Shown here: positions 1 to 12,523 of the stretch, one piece after another | Position numbering within the stretch: the stretch's first letter is position 1 | Layout: each line of letters begins with the position of its first letter | From: Lycocorax pyrrhopterus obiensis | Taxonomy: Eukaryota > Chordata > Aves > Passeriformes > Paradisaeidae | Assembly: GCA_014706295.1 (NCBI GenBank) | Contig: JACSVZ010000016.1 | Span: 7,049,168 to 7,113,167 of the forward strand | Length of the DNA: 64,000 nt | Reading direction: 5' to 3' | The notes under the pieces: model-generated | Databases searched by the model: none | What the model saw: the letters and a program-made list of their open reading frames with translations, nothing else | What the model was told of the DNA's origin: nothing | Made by a program: the position numbers and the translations under genes

Positions 1-3000
1 TTTTTATTTTAGACCCAAATCCTTGTTAATTTCTAAACTTTCATTCAAATGGTCTCCTAAACCTGCAGATTTCTTCAAATCTATATATTTATGTATACAT
101 AAACAATACAGGTGTAACTACAAATGTTTGTATATGTGTATTTACATGAGGAGTCTCAGGTGCCTGCACAAACCTAGATGTTTTTACTGTGGCCAGTGAC
201 ACATAAACTGAGAATTTCTGTAATTGTAACACCCATTAGTTTTCATTGAAAGACATTTAACATGCTGTGCACTGACTGTTCTCTTACTTTTTAAATCATG
301 TGAAAAACACGGATTCTTTTCCTTCCTATATTCAAGGTGGATGGCCAAGTTTGTAGAGTATGCTTAGTAGGTGCAACATGTCCAGCCATATCAGCCTTTC
401 TGTACACATGGTGCTCAGGCACATGCTGATTTCTCAAGCAGAAATTAGAGAACTCTGGGTTAGGGAACCCTCCTGTGAGGATAAAATTCTGTAGGGCCTT
501 TGTTCTAGCACCAGAACTTCTCCATCCTCTAACTACTGGCTTGTAGAGTCCTGTTCATGGTTGTTCACTCTCAGGCAGTGATTCTTGGACTGCTTCATAC
601 AAGGTGAAATAGGTGTGATGGCTGGGAATAGACTGTCTGTCTCCTTCACACATCCTTGGTTGGAGTTTTAAGCATCAAGCTGCTGATGATTATCTTAATT
701 ACAAGTAGGTGGCAAGTTGAGAGGATCAATCTGTAGTCACAAGGGTTGGGCACTATCCACAGCAATGGACCTCACTGCAGACCAAATCCTCTCCTGCTTC
801 ATTCAGCCCCACTGCAGGGTATTAATTACCTGGTTTGGGATGCCTACCCCTGCACCTAGAAACAGCTTAAGTGTCCACATGCACTTGGTATGCATTTTAT
901 AGCAGAGCTTTATTTTAAAGCAAATATCAGGCAAAAAACCTGGGCTTTTTTTCCCTCCTCTTCTGCCTCCTTGTCTCTCAATGCCCACAGCAGACTGCTC
1001 ATGTGAAGCCTCAGAACTGCTGCTCACTTTATTCAGAACAGTCCCTGAATTGTGACTCACCATACCTTCAACAGTATTTTTTTTCAGCTGCTTACACTTC
1101 AGGCTGGTTCATAGCTACCTCTGTGCTCCCAACTAAATGCCACCAGCCTTCTCCAACAGCTGTGCAAGATCCACCTCCAGGTGTCAAATAAATCATAGGC
1201 AGTCTGTGAGTTCCCCAAACACTCAGAACCAAACGGTGCCCTTGTGACACCTCAAGGCTGAACATTTCCTAATAACCTTTCTCACGTTTGTGTGGGGCTT
1301 GGCTAGTTAGATACGAACACTGACATGCATGCAGGAGAATACCATTCTCAGGATAAGCCAAATCATTCACTCAGCATTCCCAGCAACTTCAGAACTGCAA
1401 GGAAAATCAGACTTAGGGTCCCATATGCAGAATGAAATAAAAAAATTGAACAAGTCCTTCTGTAAGGCACTTACATCACAGGGTGAGACAGAATTTTGTC
1501 ATAGACAACTGTAAAATGTTCATACCACAAATACCAAACCTAAAATTAGATTTCAACACTTACTTTTATATGAATAGGACCTTTTATTTAATTGTCTCTT
1601 CAGTTCATGAGAAACACCATGCAGGTTTAAAAGTGAGGACGAGATTGTGAGAATGTATTTATCATACAGACTTACGAGTCAGAATCCAGAATGTTCTGGT
1701 GCTGAGATCAGTGCTTACTCCAATAGGTAACAATGAGAAAAATCCTGGTTCTTTTCAAAAAGTTAACAGTTTTTACTACTGATTTTCGTGCAGCCAGGAT
1801 TCCACCTTTACCTCCTAGGACCAAGATTTTCCAGTTTTACCTCTAAAAGGGATCTCCGCCTTTGTAAAGACGAAAAGCCATGCTTTTATAAAAATTCACT
1901 CTTACTTCTTGGTCAGTGCCTTCTCCCAGAAAAAATCTCAAAGTATTAATGGTAACTTGCCTTGAAAACAATTAGTTTTCCCTCTCCCTTTCCATAACTT
2001 CTGAGTTCAGTGAATTCTGTCCCTCTTTGTTTGCACTTACTTTACATAGTTCATTTATGTAAAAAATGATTTCTCTTCTCTCGTAATCTTCTAAATGCAG
2101 ATGAGCTCTCTAACTGTGGGCACTCTTACTGTGTATGAAATTTACATTTCATATGTAAATGTTTGCTCATCCTCCCTTTCAAACAAGTTCAGTTTAGATA
2201 TTCCCGAATGATTGCTTTTGAAAGAATTACCTCCAGGTATTTTCCTTCTTACACCACCATCAACTGCAGTTTTCACAGTTTTAAGTAAACAAGGGGAATT
2301 AACATCTGTACTGAATTTCTCATTTGGATCATGATTATAATTGTGATAGAAGTTTAACATTGTCTCAGTTGGCTAAAAGATGTTGTAAAGAAAATTAAGT
2401 TTCTTTATGGGTCTTGATTAAGCCTTGCTACTTATTCTAAATGGCTCTTCACCTATCAAGGTTTAAAGGAATTTATATTTAAAAAATAAATTAGAAGAAA
2501 GGAAAGAAAGTAAGTACATTTCATCTTTTGCTTGTTAGCCTTATTTCAAACATTTCCCAAGCCTGCTTTTGAGGGTACTTGGCACAAATTGGATCAGTAC
2601 TGCGGCATCACAGGAACAGTGTGGCAGAGGGAAGGACAGTCTGAGTCACCTTTAATTTCACTGAGATGTGTTCCTCCACCTAAGCCCTCCCCCTGCTGCT
2701 GTGCCCTGTGTTGTTGCAGGATTGTCAACAGATGAATAATTTCTATAAAGACATTTTTTTACCAGTCCCTTTCTCAGAAAAGCTGAGAATTTCCACGACA
2801 AATAGAAGAGCATTTCAGGACAAACGGAGTAGCTTCAGGGAACAGAAGAGGATGACAGAATACATTGCTATTTAAAGAATGATCATCAAATACCACAGGG
2901 GACCATATAAAATCCCAGAAAAGTGGCTGAACTCCCATGTGAGCCAAGCTGTGAGAGGACGTAGAGTTCCTCTTTACAGTGAACACTGCAGAAAAGACCA

Positions 3001-3540
3001 AAACCCTCTCAATTCATAACAGATAAGTTTTAATACATGACTCATGAAAATACTCACTTTTTAAGCAGTGAAAACTGAAAGCATGCAGAGAAGAGAGAAC
3101 TGAATAGGGAGATTTATTATTTCAGGGCTAAAAATGGAAGGGAAAGGTGTCTAGAGGAGTATGTGCTTTAATTAGTACAACTCTCTATTACGAGGCTTCT
3201 CCCAGTACCAGAATACAGCCTTTAAAAATGGAGAGAAGAGAAAAAACACACTGAGAGGAGAAAAATCTCCACCACTGCGGAAAGGGACAGCTTTTAGAAG
3301 TGACATTAGCGGTGTCAGATTGTCTTTGCTCAATCCACTCGTGCAAATTATTCCTCAGCAGCCTGAGCAAGACTTTTACAAACTGGCTTATTTTGGTGCA
3401 TAAGGGCATAAATAAATATTATGAAATTGCTACATAAATGCTTTCTAAAGATAGGCATCTTATGAAAGAGCTCTTCTGAAGCCAGAATACATGAATAAAA
3501 TCTTTTCACATGCAATAAATACTGTCTTCCTGCTGTCAAA
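1..3540. other. Unique non-coding DNA, no gene seen
   Basis: All six frames are broken by frequent stops, and the short open frames are of chance length with no recognisable motif. The DNA is AT-rich and unique-looking. A small hairpin lies at 2134-2153, where two copies of an ATGAAA-type arm flank six bases. A purine-rich run of GAAAG units lies near 2490-2515. I recognise no transposable element. Confidence 0.6.
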
Positions 3541-4030
3541 TCTCCTCCAGGTCAATTTGAGAATTATTTAATCAAAGTTATCCAAATAAATAATGCAGGA
3601 ATAAACCTATTGAAAAATTAAACTTTCTGCACACCAGTTAAAGTATAAACTAATTACTGACAAGTAGTGACAACAATTATTTATGATTAGTTTGGTTAAA
3701 AGAATAAACTTGCTGAATGAATGTGTGATTTGCACCAAATCAACTATGACTTACTGAAGTAATAGGTTTGCCCTTCCAGCATCACATACAATACTGAAGA
3801 GTGTTCAACCTATCATATTTTTCCACATTATTCATGAGCTGCCTAATCAGAAGCAATTGATAATATGAAATATTTAATTGTGTAACGTTTTATTAATCTC
3901 TGCTCATGAAATGTTGATAGCAAAGTTTGGCTAATATAATATGGAGCTCTTGGTGAATGTAGCATTTTGTTTCTTGATGCATTTTGCTGCTGCATATTTT
4001 GTGATGGTCATGAAGTAACAGAATCAAAAA
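3541..4030. promoter_or_regulatory. Possible conserved non-coding element
   Basis: This AT-rich block carries many homeodomain-type cores (TAATTA, ATTAAT and related words), no repeat signature and no open frame of note. That texture is typical of vertebrate developmental enhancers. Conservation cannot be seen from one sequence, so this is an impression only. Aligning other bird and mammal genomes to the block would settle it. Confidence 0.2.
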
Positions 4031-6640
4031 GACAACACCATGAGGATTAAATGCACACTTACTAGCACCAGGAAAATAAAATGCAGACTACATTCTGAAA
4101 AACAGTTAAAGGAGTATAATTTTTCTCATGGCTCTCCAAGGATCTGGAGGACAAAATGATTAACTTTCTGCAACGAACTGCCCAGCATTAACTTTAGTTT
4201 AATTACATGATATGCAATTTTCGAGGAGTACACTGGGCTAATCTTCCTGGATGACTAAATCTTCAATTAACACAGCAACACTGGGCTGTGTGTGGGATGA
4301 CTGTGAATTACAGTGCAGGTATAACAAAACCACCAAGGTGTATCAAAAGAAAACTTCTGAGTTTCAGTTTAAATGGGCCCTAAAAGACTCCTCTGTTCCT
4401 TTGGATGCTGCACTTCCTCCTCTCACATTCTCACTTCTTTCTTTAAAACCAAGCAGCTTCCACCCTCTTTGCCACTCCTTCTTGGAAGATATTTAAACTC
4501 CCATCTCAGCCTTCAAAACTCCTCTATTCACTTTAAAAAGAACTCACTGGAGCTGATAATTCTGATGGAGTTTATGGCCACAACCTTGGCTGTGGAACTC
4601 TCTACCACTGCTTTTCTTCTGCTCTCAGGAGCACATTTAGGGTTTATGGAGAGCAGTTGTTCTTCTACAGATCCTGCCAATCTCCAGTTATTATCTGTAT
4701 TTGGTAATATCCAACTATTCTGGTCACCCAGTGGTAAAAGCCAGAAGAGTCTGTTAAACAACGCGAACCTAGAGGATGAATTTCAGTCAGAATCAGGACA
4801 TGGGTGGGATTATTAACAAAATGAGGTAGACTTGTCCAAAACAATACTTACCTATGGAAACACACTGTATTTCCTGCAGTCACAAGAAAATAAAGAAAAA
4901 ATCCCACATGTTTTGTACTACTCATTAGCAGAGAACTCAGGCACTTACAGGGCTGCTGCTTTTTACACATGCAACAAACCCAGTGATCTAAACATGTGCC
5001 AGAATAACCACAAGGACCCAGACTAACTGGGCAAATCTTTTTTTACTCAGTAGGTCTTACCACCACTTCATGGGCTACTGTAGGTCTAAAAGTGCAAGTC
5101 TTCCCTGTTCACAGAAAATGACTGCATATTAACTGGAATACTCAGTAGTTGGTTCAGGTTTTAAATAACTAGCCAACTTTAACTGTTTAGATTGAAACTT
5201 GTTTGATAATGTCAAAATTAACACAAAAAACCCTTTCATATCACAACTCCACTACTCCCAGGATAGGCAGGATAAATACAGACTGCCTGCAAAAACTGTG
5301 GTGAGACAACACCAGCAGTTTGCAATGTGAAGTTAAGGTCAAATGCTTTAACATCCTTAGCTACCCTGAGAAGGCAACTACTTGGTCTACTATGCTGGCT
5401 CTTGTTTCAGTTTCAAGGAAAGAATTATGTTAAACTGTTTAACATAAATTGAAAATCTTGACACCTTGTTGAACAAGTCTCAAAGCCTCAGGGATTCAGC
5501 TATACACACTGCCTGGAGAAGTGTCCAGGGGCTATCCAGCTAATATGCTTTTACCCTAAAAAAACTACCTATTTTACAAATAAAAAAAAATTATGGCTTT
5601 ATGACAGCATGTTACAAGTTATGGGGATTTTTTCAGCTTCAGCAAGGCTCATGCAAGCACTCCTAACAGATTTAACAGTAAGCCATCCACTGGCACTTGA
5701 AACTATAATGTTTCTATGCAGTGTCAGCTCCCTTGGCAAAGCTGCAGACTTCAGTGTTGAGGACTAGGCTTGATAAGAAAGTTAATGAGACTGTGCAAAT
5801 CACATCACAGAAGGCCACTTAGACCGTGTTCTCACAGAGGCTGTGCCGGTGATGGAGAAAAGCCATGGAGGGGGAGGACAGCCTAGAAACAAGTGTCTGT
5901 GGCATTTGTTAGTGGGAAGGGCTGGGCTTGCACCACAAAAGAAGGTAAGTACCACACTGAAGGACTGTCACCAGCCAGGGCTCAGACCACCAGGGTGGTT
6001 TCATGTGAGACTTGAAGTGAAGCATGCAGGAGTAGTGCTTTATCTCCTTCAAGCAGTAGCATTCCCACCAGCACCATTCCATCCATAATTTAAGGAAAAA
6101 CCTACCAAAGTACAAGAACATTATACTCCCCTCCAGAAATCAGTACACACAGTACAGTAACACAGTCATTAAATAGAAATATTTTTGAAAATAAATCCCC
6201 TCAAAAAGAAAGATCCAAGTCATAGTACAACTCTTTCACCCTTTGAAAGCTCCTGTCACATTATCCCTGTGTTAAAAATGCATGTAAGAACATAAATCTG
6301 AAGTAGTTACGATATTGCTACTATAGTCCCTGTTTTCACAAGAGAGTGAATGCCATGAAAAAGTGTTTAAAGATGCCAGGAAACCAGGGGAAAAAAACCA
6401 ATCAAAAGTTTTGTTAATTGTGTCCCCATTTCAGCTCAGTTGCAGCCCTTGCAGATAAGCAGATGTAGAGCCTCACTAATTTCAGTGCAGCTGCTGCTGT
6501 GCTTGAGCTCACCTGTGCACACAGAGTTTTCCTGCATGGGAGAAGATGGGAGCAACAAGCTGAAAATTAAGTTGTTCAGTCTGCTGGAAAAATTTTGCTT
6601 TAAAGGTTTAATGTAAGGACTGCCATATTCAGTATCTTAC
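4031..6640. other. Unique non-coding DNA, no gene seen
   Basis: The longest open frame, at 4373-4816 (147 codons), has a serine- and leucine-rich composition and no domain I recognise. The opposite strand is also open over much of the same stretch (4528-4761), which fits a stop-poor patch. No repeat was recognised. A short G4A7CC tract lies near 6388-6400. Confidence 0.55.
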
Positions 6641-6763
6641 TGTTTTGGGGGTTTGTTGGTTTGTTGGCTTTTTTTAAGAGTCTGGTTTTTTCTTTTGTCT
6701 TTTAGGATTCTGTGTGGGGGTATTCTGGTTGTGTTTTTAAGGTTTGGGGTTTTAGATTTTTTG
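6641..6763. repeat. G/T-rich low-complexity tract
   Basis: The plus strand is strongly biased to G and T, with repeated TTTGG, TTGTTGG and TTTGGGG words and several runs of T6 or more. It is not a regular microsatellite. Read on the minus strand, it resembles the A/C-rich tracts of 44.3-45.7 and 51.5 kb. Some G-runs could contribute to a weak G-quadruplex, but the spacing between them is long. Confidence 0.7.
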
Positions 6764-8689
6764 CTTCCCGTCCCCCAGTGATTCATTAAAAATGTATGCC
6801 TGTCAGTGTATTTATGAACTGGACTCTTTTGATTTTACAAATAAAGCTGTCCCTAAGCACAACTCTGACCTACATTGTCTGACAATTTCACATCTATTCT
6901 AGATATTCATATGCACCTTATTGATGAGGTTTCTGCCTTCAGTCACAGGTACGTTTGCTACCCTCACACAGAAATATCCTTTCTCTTTAAAAGCAGGAGC
7001 TGTAACCACAAACACACTAACCAGTATTGACACAGAAAGTCTGGCAGAGCTGAGAATAGATCTCAAGTGTCCTGTGTACAATTCCCAATTAAATACATTC
7101 CTTATTATCCTTATTAGAAACATTAACATGCATATCAATTATTTACAGTATAATTTTCACCCTTGAAAGATAGTCCATGAGGTGCAACTGGTTTTCTCCA
7201 GCCCAGAAAACTCTCAAATATCTTGTCTTTCCATGACAAATCCATGTGCAAAAGGAAGCAAGGGAAAGCACAGTGTGGGAGACTGGTAGGGAAGAGCTAT
7301 GGTCCCACGCTGAGGACTGCATCTCATGGAAGCAAACAAAAAAAGCATAAGAGTTGCAAATGTTTGCTGAACCATCACCTGGTGCACCAAATCTGTAATT
7401 AGTGTTGATAGGTTTTTGGGATGATGCCCCAACTCGTATATTACTCCAGTCACTTCTGTTTACCACTTTGAAAACGTTGCCAAATTATTACCCAGTAACT
7501 GGTAATTGCTCTGTATTTGTCTCATCACCATAAACACTTGTGACAAGAGACCTTGAGCTGCGTTAATACCCTGACAAAACACACGCTCCCTTCCACAGCC
7601 CTAATCAGTCATCTCCCTCACATAAATATCCAACCCCTCCTGGCAGCATCAGCAAAAATGCCAAAGAAACTGAAATACTGGATGCAATGACCGCATGAAA
7701 AACAGAGAACAGTAGTTGTGCTTCTCGGTGCTTTCACTTGTTCCACAGAATCCCTCACATGTTCCTTTGGCCACGTTGCCACAAACCCCAAAGATGTCCC
7801 TAAATACAGCATTGCTCCCTTCAGCTTTCTATCTTAAATTTAAGTAACAGCTATAGTTCTGCTCTTTCTCCCCAAGCATCTGACCAATTCACACTTTTCC
7901 CTCCTGAAGTTTATCTGTTTGGGATTTCTGGTCCTATTGAAATGTTTGCTCTACATTTTCCTTAGAAAAAGGTAGAATTATGGATTCCACCAAAGTGGTC
8001 CGTCCTACTACTTTTAACAAACCACGACTGTGACTGATTGCATTAAAGACAAAGATGATTAACATCCAAGGAGGGCCATCACATGCTAAAATGGTTTCCA
8101 GCTTAACCCTACACCGGAATCCACTTTGTATTATTTTATTGTTCCTAAAAAATAATCTGAAGGAATTTGTTGATCTCATTTTTAATATCTAAGCACGGAT
8201 ATTCCTTCCAGTACTCTCTCAAAAGCTGGTTTCTAGTATGCTGTAAAGGATGAGGAAAATCAACTGGTTGTACACTAAATTATGCTTTGCTAGAGGCTAA
8301 GAGAAATCCTTTTCCTTACCTGTACTATCCTGAGAACACTGAATTGAAGCAGGAAATCCAGGATAAGAGTGTTGGATATGCCGAGCTAAGGTTTTTCAGG
8401 TATCTGACACCCTCTGCTCAGACTGACAGGATATGCATCATGATTTATTAAATAGTACTTTATTCTTCCTAGAAAATGGGTTCCAATTAATCTTAAAACA
8501 TCACCCCAGGTATTTAAGAGCCTGAAGCACCTATGTTGGGTGCTTGCCTTGCACTCCAACGCTTCAAGGGCTTCTCCTCCAAGCTAGGGAAGTTGGTGTT
8601 CCACAGGGAAACGCTGTGGATCCTGTTAGAGCACAGCCTGTTTGAGGAGCTGCCTGACCTCACCACTTCCTTCTGAGGGAACTGCAAGA
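6764..8689. other. Unique non-coding DNA, no gene seen
   Basis: No convincing coding frame or repeat was seen. Short open frames at 7143-7466 and 7934-8179 on the minus strand show no family resemblance. The segment from about 8510 onward is richer in GC than its surroundings and may include more of the old LTR-like repeat that starts confidently near 8690, but I cannot place that boundary. Confidence 0.5.
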
Positions 8690-8980
8690 GCCCACCAGAG
8701 CGGGGCACGTTCCCTGAAGGAGCTGTGGCCAGGGAGATGCCCTGTTGGAGCAGGTTTATCCTGAAGGAAGGGCAGTCTGTGGGCAGGCCCCATGCTGGAG
8801 CAGGGCAGAGGTGTGAGGATGAGGAGTTACGGGCTGGCCACAGTCCCCATTCTCCATCCCCATGTGCTGCCTCGGGCAGGGGCGAAGGGGACAAATGTAC
8901 AGGAATCTGGAATGAAGGAGAAACAGAGCCTTGGGGAAAGCGAGCAGGGAATAAGTTACATTTAATTTCCCCAGGGTCGT
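8690..8980 (+). mobile_element. Old LTR-like avian interspersed repeat (relic)
   Basis: From about 8740 the plus strand follows, with many substitutions, a repeat I remember from bird genomes. Its landmarks occur in the expected order: GCTGGAGCAGGGCAG near 8800, AGTCCCCATTCTCCATCCCC near 8842, an AATGAAGGAG block near 8910, and ATTTAATTTCCCC at 8960-8972. I recall this as a retroviral LTR-type element but cannot name the family with certainty. No internal viral genes accompany it. The copy is diverged, and its left edge is uncertain by about 50-100 bases. A reverse-strand CR1 tail follows directly. Confidence 0.5.
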
Positions 8981-8982
8981 AA

Positions 8983-9036
8983 AAGAGCTGGGATTAGAAG
9001 GGACCCTTACAGGTCACCTAATCCAGCCTGTTCTGT
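8983..9036 (-). mobile_element. CR1 LINE 3'-end fragment, reverse strand
   Basis: The segment holds a diverged version of the reverse-complemented CR1 3' end: a GGGATTAGAAGGGACCC block, then AGGTCACCTAATCCAGCCTG. CR1 3' ends normally read GTTGGAAGGGACC followed by GATCATCTAGTCCAACC-type words in this orientation. The short terminal ATTCTATG-like repeats are not clearly retained. Only about 50 bases remain, so the copy is heavily 5'-truncated and old. Confidence 0.55.
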
Positions 9037-9049
9037 AAATGTGCCACAG

Positions 9050-9083
9050 TCTCTTTTTTTTCCTTTTTTTTTTTTTCCTTTTT
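9050..9083. repeat. Poly-T low-complexity tract
   Basis: The stretch is almost pure T, interrupted by two CC pairs, including a run of about 13 T. It lies just beyond the reverse-strand CR1 fragment. CR1 elements do not end in poly-A tails, so this is more likely simple sequence or the trace of another insertion. Confidence 0.85.
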
Positions 9084-12000
9084 AAAAATCTTTTAAATAA
9101 CAATAATGATACCAGGAAACTAATTAATGGAAAACACTGTTTAACTATAAAAATGGAAGAAGAAAACAAAGGCTTTGTCAGGCAAAATGTTAATTTTGGT
9201 TAAATCCAAAGGTCTCATCACAGCAAGGGAAAGCAGAATTTACCTGAAGAGTAGACCTGTTTGTTTATAATAATTTCACTACTTATAACACTCCTAATAC
9301 TTTCACTTACGTATTTAAGTAGTTAAAATTTAATACTTCAAATAAATAAATAATAATACATTAATCAAAGAAGTTGGATAATGTTACCTACTACTCTGCT
9401 GTTGAAATCCACACATACGCTATTTTTTGAGTGAATAATTATGCAAATAGCCAAGCAATCAACCAAACAGTGTCTGTCCCATGGGAGGAGGACTCCTCAG
9501 TAGGCAGTGAAAAAGAAATCTGGATCATTAGAGGCCCTCTTGCCAGCCAGCTCATTAACATTGAAGTGAAGGATGAATGTCATGAAAATAATGGAATTAG
9601 CACTAAAAATATTATATACAAAAATCTCTATAGGTAGCACATATTTTCTGTTTTTCTGCCTTTAAAAAATAACTAAAATGAGCATTTGATACAGAATGCA
9701 AATAGTCACTACTGATTTTTGTCCAAAGGGATATTCTTCATTAGTTTCTTACATATAATCTAATCCACACTAATTTTGGAACAGGTCATAAACCCCTAGG
9801 ATATGGACAACACCAGAGTTCATAAACACACCTGCCAGCTAAAGAGAATCAGAAAGATAGGTGAAACAAGAAAATACCTTGAAAAGACAAAAGGAGATTT
9901 GAAGACATATGACTATATGTATATAGAATGAAGTTGTAAAACATTGCTTTTGTGTTGAGGACTCTGGTACTATTAAAATAAATAAATAAACAATTTAGTC
10001 ATGTGCATGTGTATGTTGATACTTCTATGAAAGGGCTGTAGAATAACATGAGTTTTCTACCAACAACCTCTTTGGAGTTACTTACATTTCACAATACATT
10101 ATAAAAGTCATATAATGGCACAATAAAAAAGTTATACCATTCCCTTTCCTGAAATCATCTTGTTTAAAGAGAGCTCAGCTGGCTCTTTGTCATGTGTAGA
10201 TATACCCTTGGGGGACTTCCAGCAACCAGAGAGATAAAGGTTTAAAGACAGCCTGAAATTTTTACTGACAACGTTCTTGATTCCAGTTCCATCCTTGCCT
10301 TAGCTGTCCTCAAGTTATCAGCTAGGAGCCAGAGACCTGATCTCACTTTTTCCTTGTTCCAGTCACAATAAACATCCCAGAGAAGGGAAATGAAATATTT
10401 CACCCTGGTGAGATGACCAGGCACATGGCAAGAATTTGGTAATATTTTGCAGACTGTCCTGGTAGTTCTCCTTCACAATCCCTCTTCACAAGAAGCTCAT
10501 CTGCCCCTGTCTCTCTTGTGAGCTGGTGCTCATCTCAGCTGCATGTCTGCTGTTGTTTCCAGGTGAGATCACTTAATATTTTAGTCCAAATACCAGAAGC
10601 AATCGAATTAAACCAGGCACTAATCATCAGATGAATTTAATATTTAATCAGGAAAGTGTATAAGCATTAGTAATAGTTCTTAGTTCTCTCTCAGACACTA
10701 AAATTCAAACTACCACTCCCGGTTCTTGGGAAAAGGTACTGGAAAAAGCTGCCTTTCATAACCAGTGTTATCTATAGTAAATCTGGAAAATTGTGCTGAA
10801 ACAATGATAAAATATTAGGGAATTTTAGGCGTTATGACCGAGCATACAATATACAGCATTTTATTTCTTGAGTATAGTTTTATTTTAACACATTTACAGA
10901 AATCCGTGGCTCATTTGATATAGCACAATTAACATGCACTCAAGATGTTCTTGTTATAAAATGAAATTCAATTAAGAAGTAATAAACTTCTACCCAACAG
11001 GAACTTAGTAAAGAAAATATCAGCGCATTTTCAAGGCAACATCAATTTAGGGATTCATCTTTGTCAAGCTTATTTCATGATCAACAGTAAAACAGCATTG
11101 TTACCCCTTCCTCTGCAGATCTCCGTATTGAACTAAAGTTCCAGGCATTTTGAAAACAATCTACCTGTCACAGAGACACCTGGTTGAAACTTTCCTATGC
11201 TGAGCTCACTGGGCTAGAGCTGCAAAGTTGGTGAAGCACAAAGGGCCAGGAAATTGCTTCTTTATCAAAATTTGCACACACAAGGTTCAGCAATGCCGTT
11301 CCAGAATAGCTCATTTTTCCACACACCCGTTCTCAGGAATTTCAGCTCCTGCAGCATTACCCAAAGAGCAGCACAGAAAATGTAACTGTGGTTGCAGTGC
11401 CCAGGGTGGATAAGAGTCCATAACCTCAGGCAGCTGAGCTTTGTGCTGCCAAGGGAAAATGAGTCCCCTTGGCACCCATCCCACATGGAAGCAGCCAGGG
11501 TGTCACCAACAGGATTGTTTTACTTTATAAATAATACATCCATCAAACAATTGGTCTGCCCATCAAACCAATTGATCTAATCAGGACATACTTAACTGTA
11601 ATCAACCTTGATTCGTCATTTCAAAGCTAAGATTTAACAGAAAATATCTTCGGTCCAATAGGGAATTATGTGATAAGGAGATAGAGCAGGCCAAATGGAC
11701 TGAGCAGTAACCCAGGAGAGTTTCACAGTGCATTAACCCAGCAAGTAACTCTCCTGCCAGCCACAACACCAACTGCATAAAATGTGCCACACACCAAGCT
11801 CCTTTCAATTTGCCACATCCTTTGGGCCAAGTTTGTTTTGTTCATTCTTGTGAAAAGTGCCAGACTGGAGGTGCTGGAGTCCAGGTCCCTCTTTTATCAG
11901 TAGAGGAGCAAAGACAACAGCAGCTCCTGTGTACTGCTGTGCTTCAGTCCAGCTCTGAAATGGCTGCTTCCAGGGCTGGGAATAGCTTTTATCTGCCATA

Positions 12001-12236
12001 CTCTTTCATATCCAATTAAATATGACAGTTTCATTACCACCTTATTTCTTATTAACTTGTTACAACAATCTTACCACAGTGGTTACAACTAACGAATGAC
12101 CCAAATTTTTGGCTGTTTAGCACTGGAAACCTTCTTATCCATGCTGCAGAGACCAATGAGGAGATACCAAACAACTTCAGCTACTTCTAAACTGGGGTAA
12201 ATTCAGCTGTGTAATCTGTGTGGAATATTATCAGTA
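9084..12236. other. Unique non-coding DNA, no gene seen
   Basis: This is AT-rich sequence with short (AAAT)n and (AAT)n runs at about 9340-9357 and 9976-9990. The block 10830-11000 contains words typical of AT-rich conserved elements, but nothing decisive. Short open frames near 11228-12019 overlap one another on both strands and look like chance. No transposon ends were recognised. Confidence 0.55.
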
Positions 12237-12240
12237 TCGA
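12237..12240. repeat. Target-site duplication, left copy (TCGA)
   Basis: TCGA directly abuts the left end of the solo LTR. The same four bases follow its right end at 12520-12523. A 4-bp duplication is typical of gammaretrovirus-like (class I) endogenous retroviruses, while other classes usually make 5 or 6 bp. Confidence 0.75.
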
Positions 12241-12519
12241 TGTCGCACTTGGACACGAAAAGAACCACGCAGACACCTGTCAGGAGAGAAGCAAGAAAAG
12301 AGCGGGGGGTCAGAGACCCCGAGCTTTATTATATATGTTCTTAGAAACCACCGTGGATTGGAGGGAGAAATTACCACCCCTCAATCACACCGGTCAAAGG
12401 AAAAATCCATCAAACGTCTCCGCCTAGGAGAATGGAATGAAAAACAATAAAGGACGGTTAACAAAACATAGCTATGTTTACAGAAAGTGCGTGAGAAACT
12501 GTTACAGAAAATGAAAACA
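12241..12519 (-). mobile_element. Solo LTR of an endogenous retrovirus
   Basis: This 279-bp element runs on the minus strand from TGTTTTC to GCGACA, with the canonical TG...CA ends and short inverted TGT/ACA termini. A perfect TCGA duplication flanks it. The minus strand shows a polyadenylation signal AATAAA (12325-12330) fused to an AT-rich TATA-like run (12325-12337). A strong GGGGTC/GACCCC hairpin (12306-12320) follows, and then an 84-bp stretch to the end. A 16-bp perfect palindrome sits at 12464-12479, in what would be U3. Eleven CpG sites survive, unusually many for this neighbourhood, which suggests a recent or unmethylated insertion. No primer-binding site, gag, pol or env sequence lies beside it, so this is a recombined solo LTR. 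The family name was not recognised. Confidence 0.85.
12325..12330 (-). promoter_or_regulatory. LTR polyadenylation signal AATAAA
   Basis: The plus strand reads TTTATT, giving AATAAA on the minus strand. It sits just upstream of the hairpin and 84 bases before the LTR's 3' end, the expected place for the R-region signal. The overlapping TATATAATAAA run might also act as the TATA box. Confidence 0.7.
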
Positions 12520-12523
12520 TCGA
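12520..12523. repeat. Target-site duplication, right copy (TCGA)
   Basis: This is an exact copy of the TCGA at 12237-12240 and immediately follows the LTR's outer terminal base. A duplication without mismatch fits a single insertion event with no later damage at the edges. Confidence 0.75.

Noticed and set aside
4373..4816. 147-codon plus-strand frame
   Set aside because: There is no recognisable domain, and the antisense frame is open over much of the same stretch. The composition looks like random translation.
12220..12450. Arginine- and lysine-rich short frames
   Set aside because: They lie almost wholly inside the solo LTR and run opposite to its transcription direction. They are incidental frames of the LTR, not viral genes.
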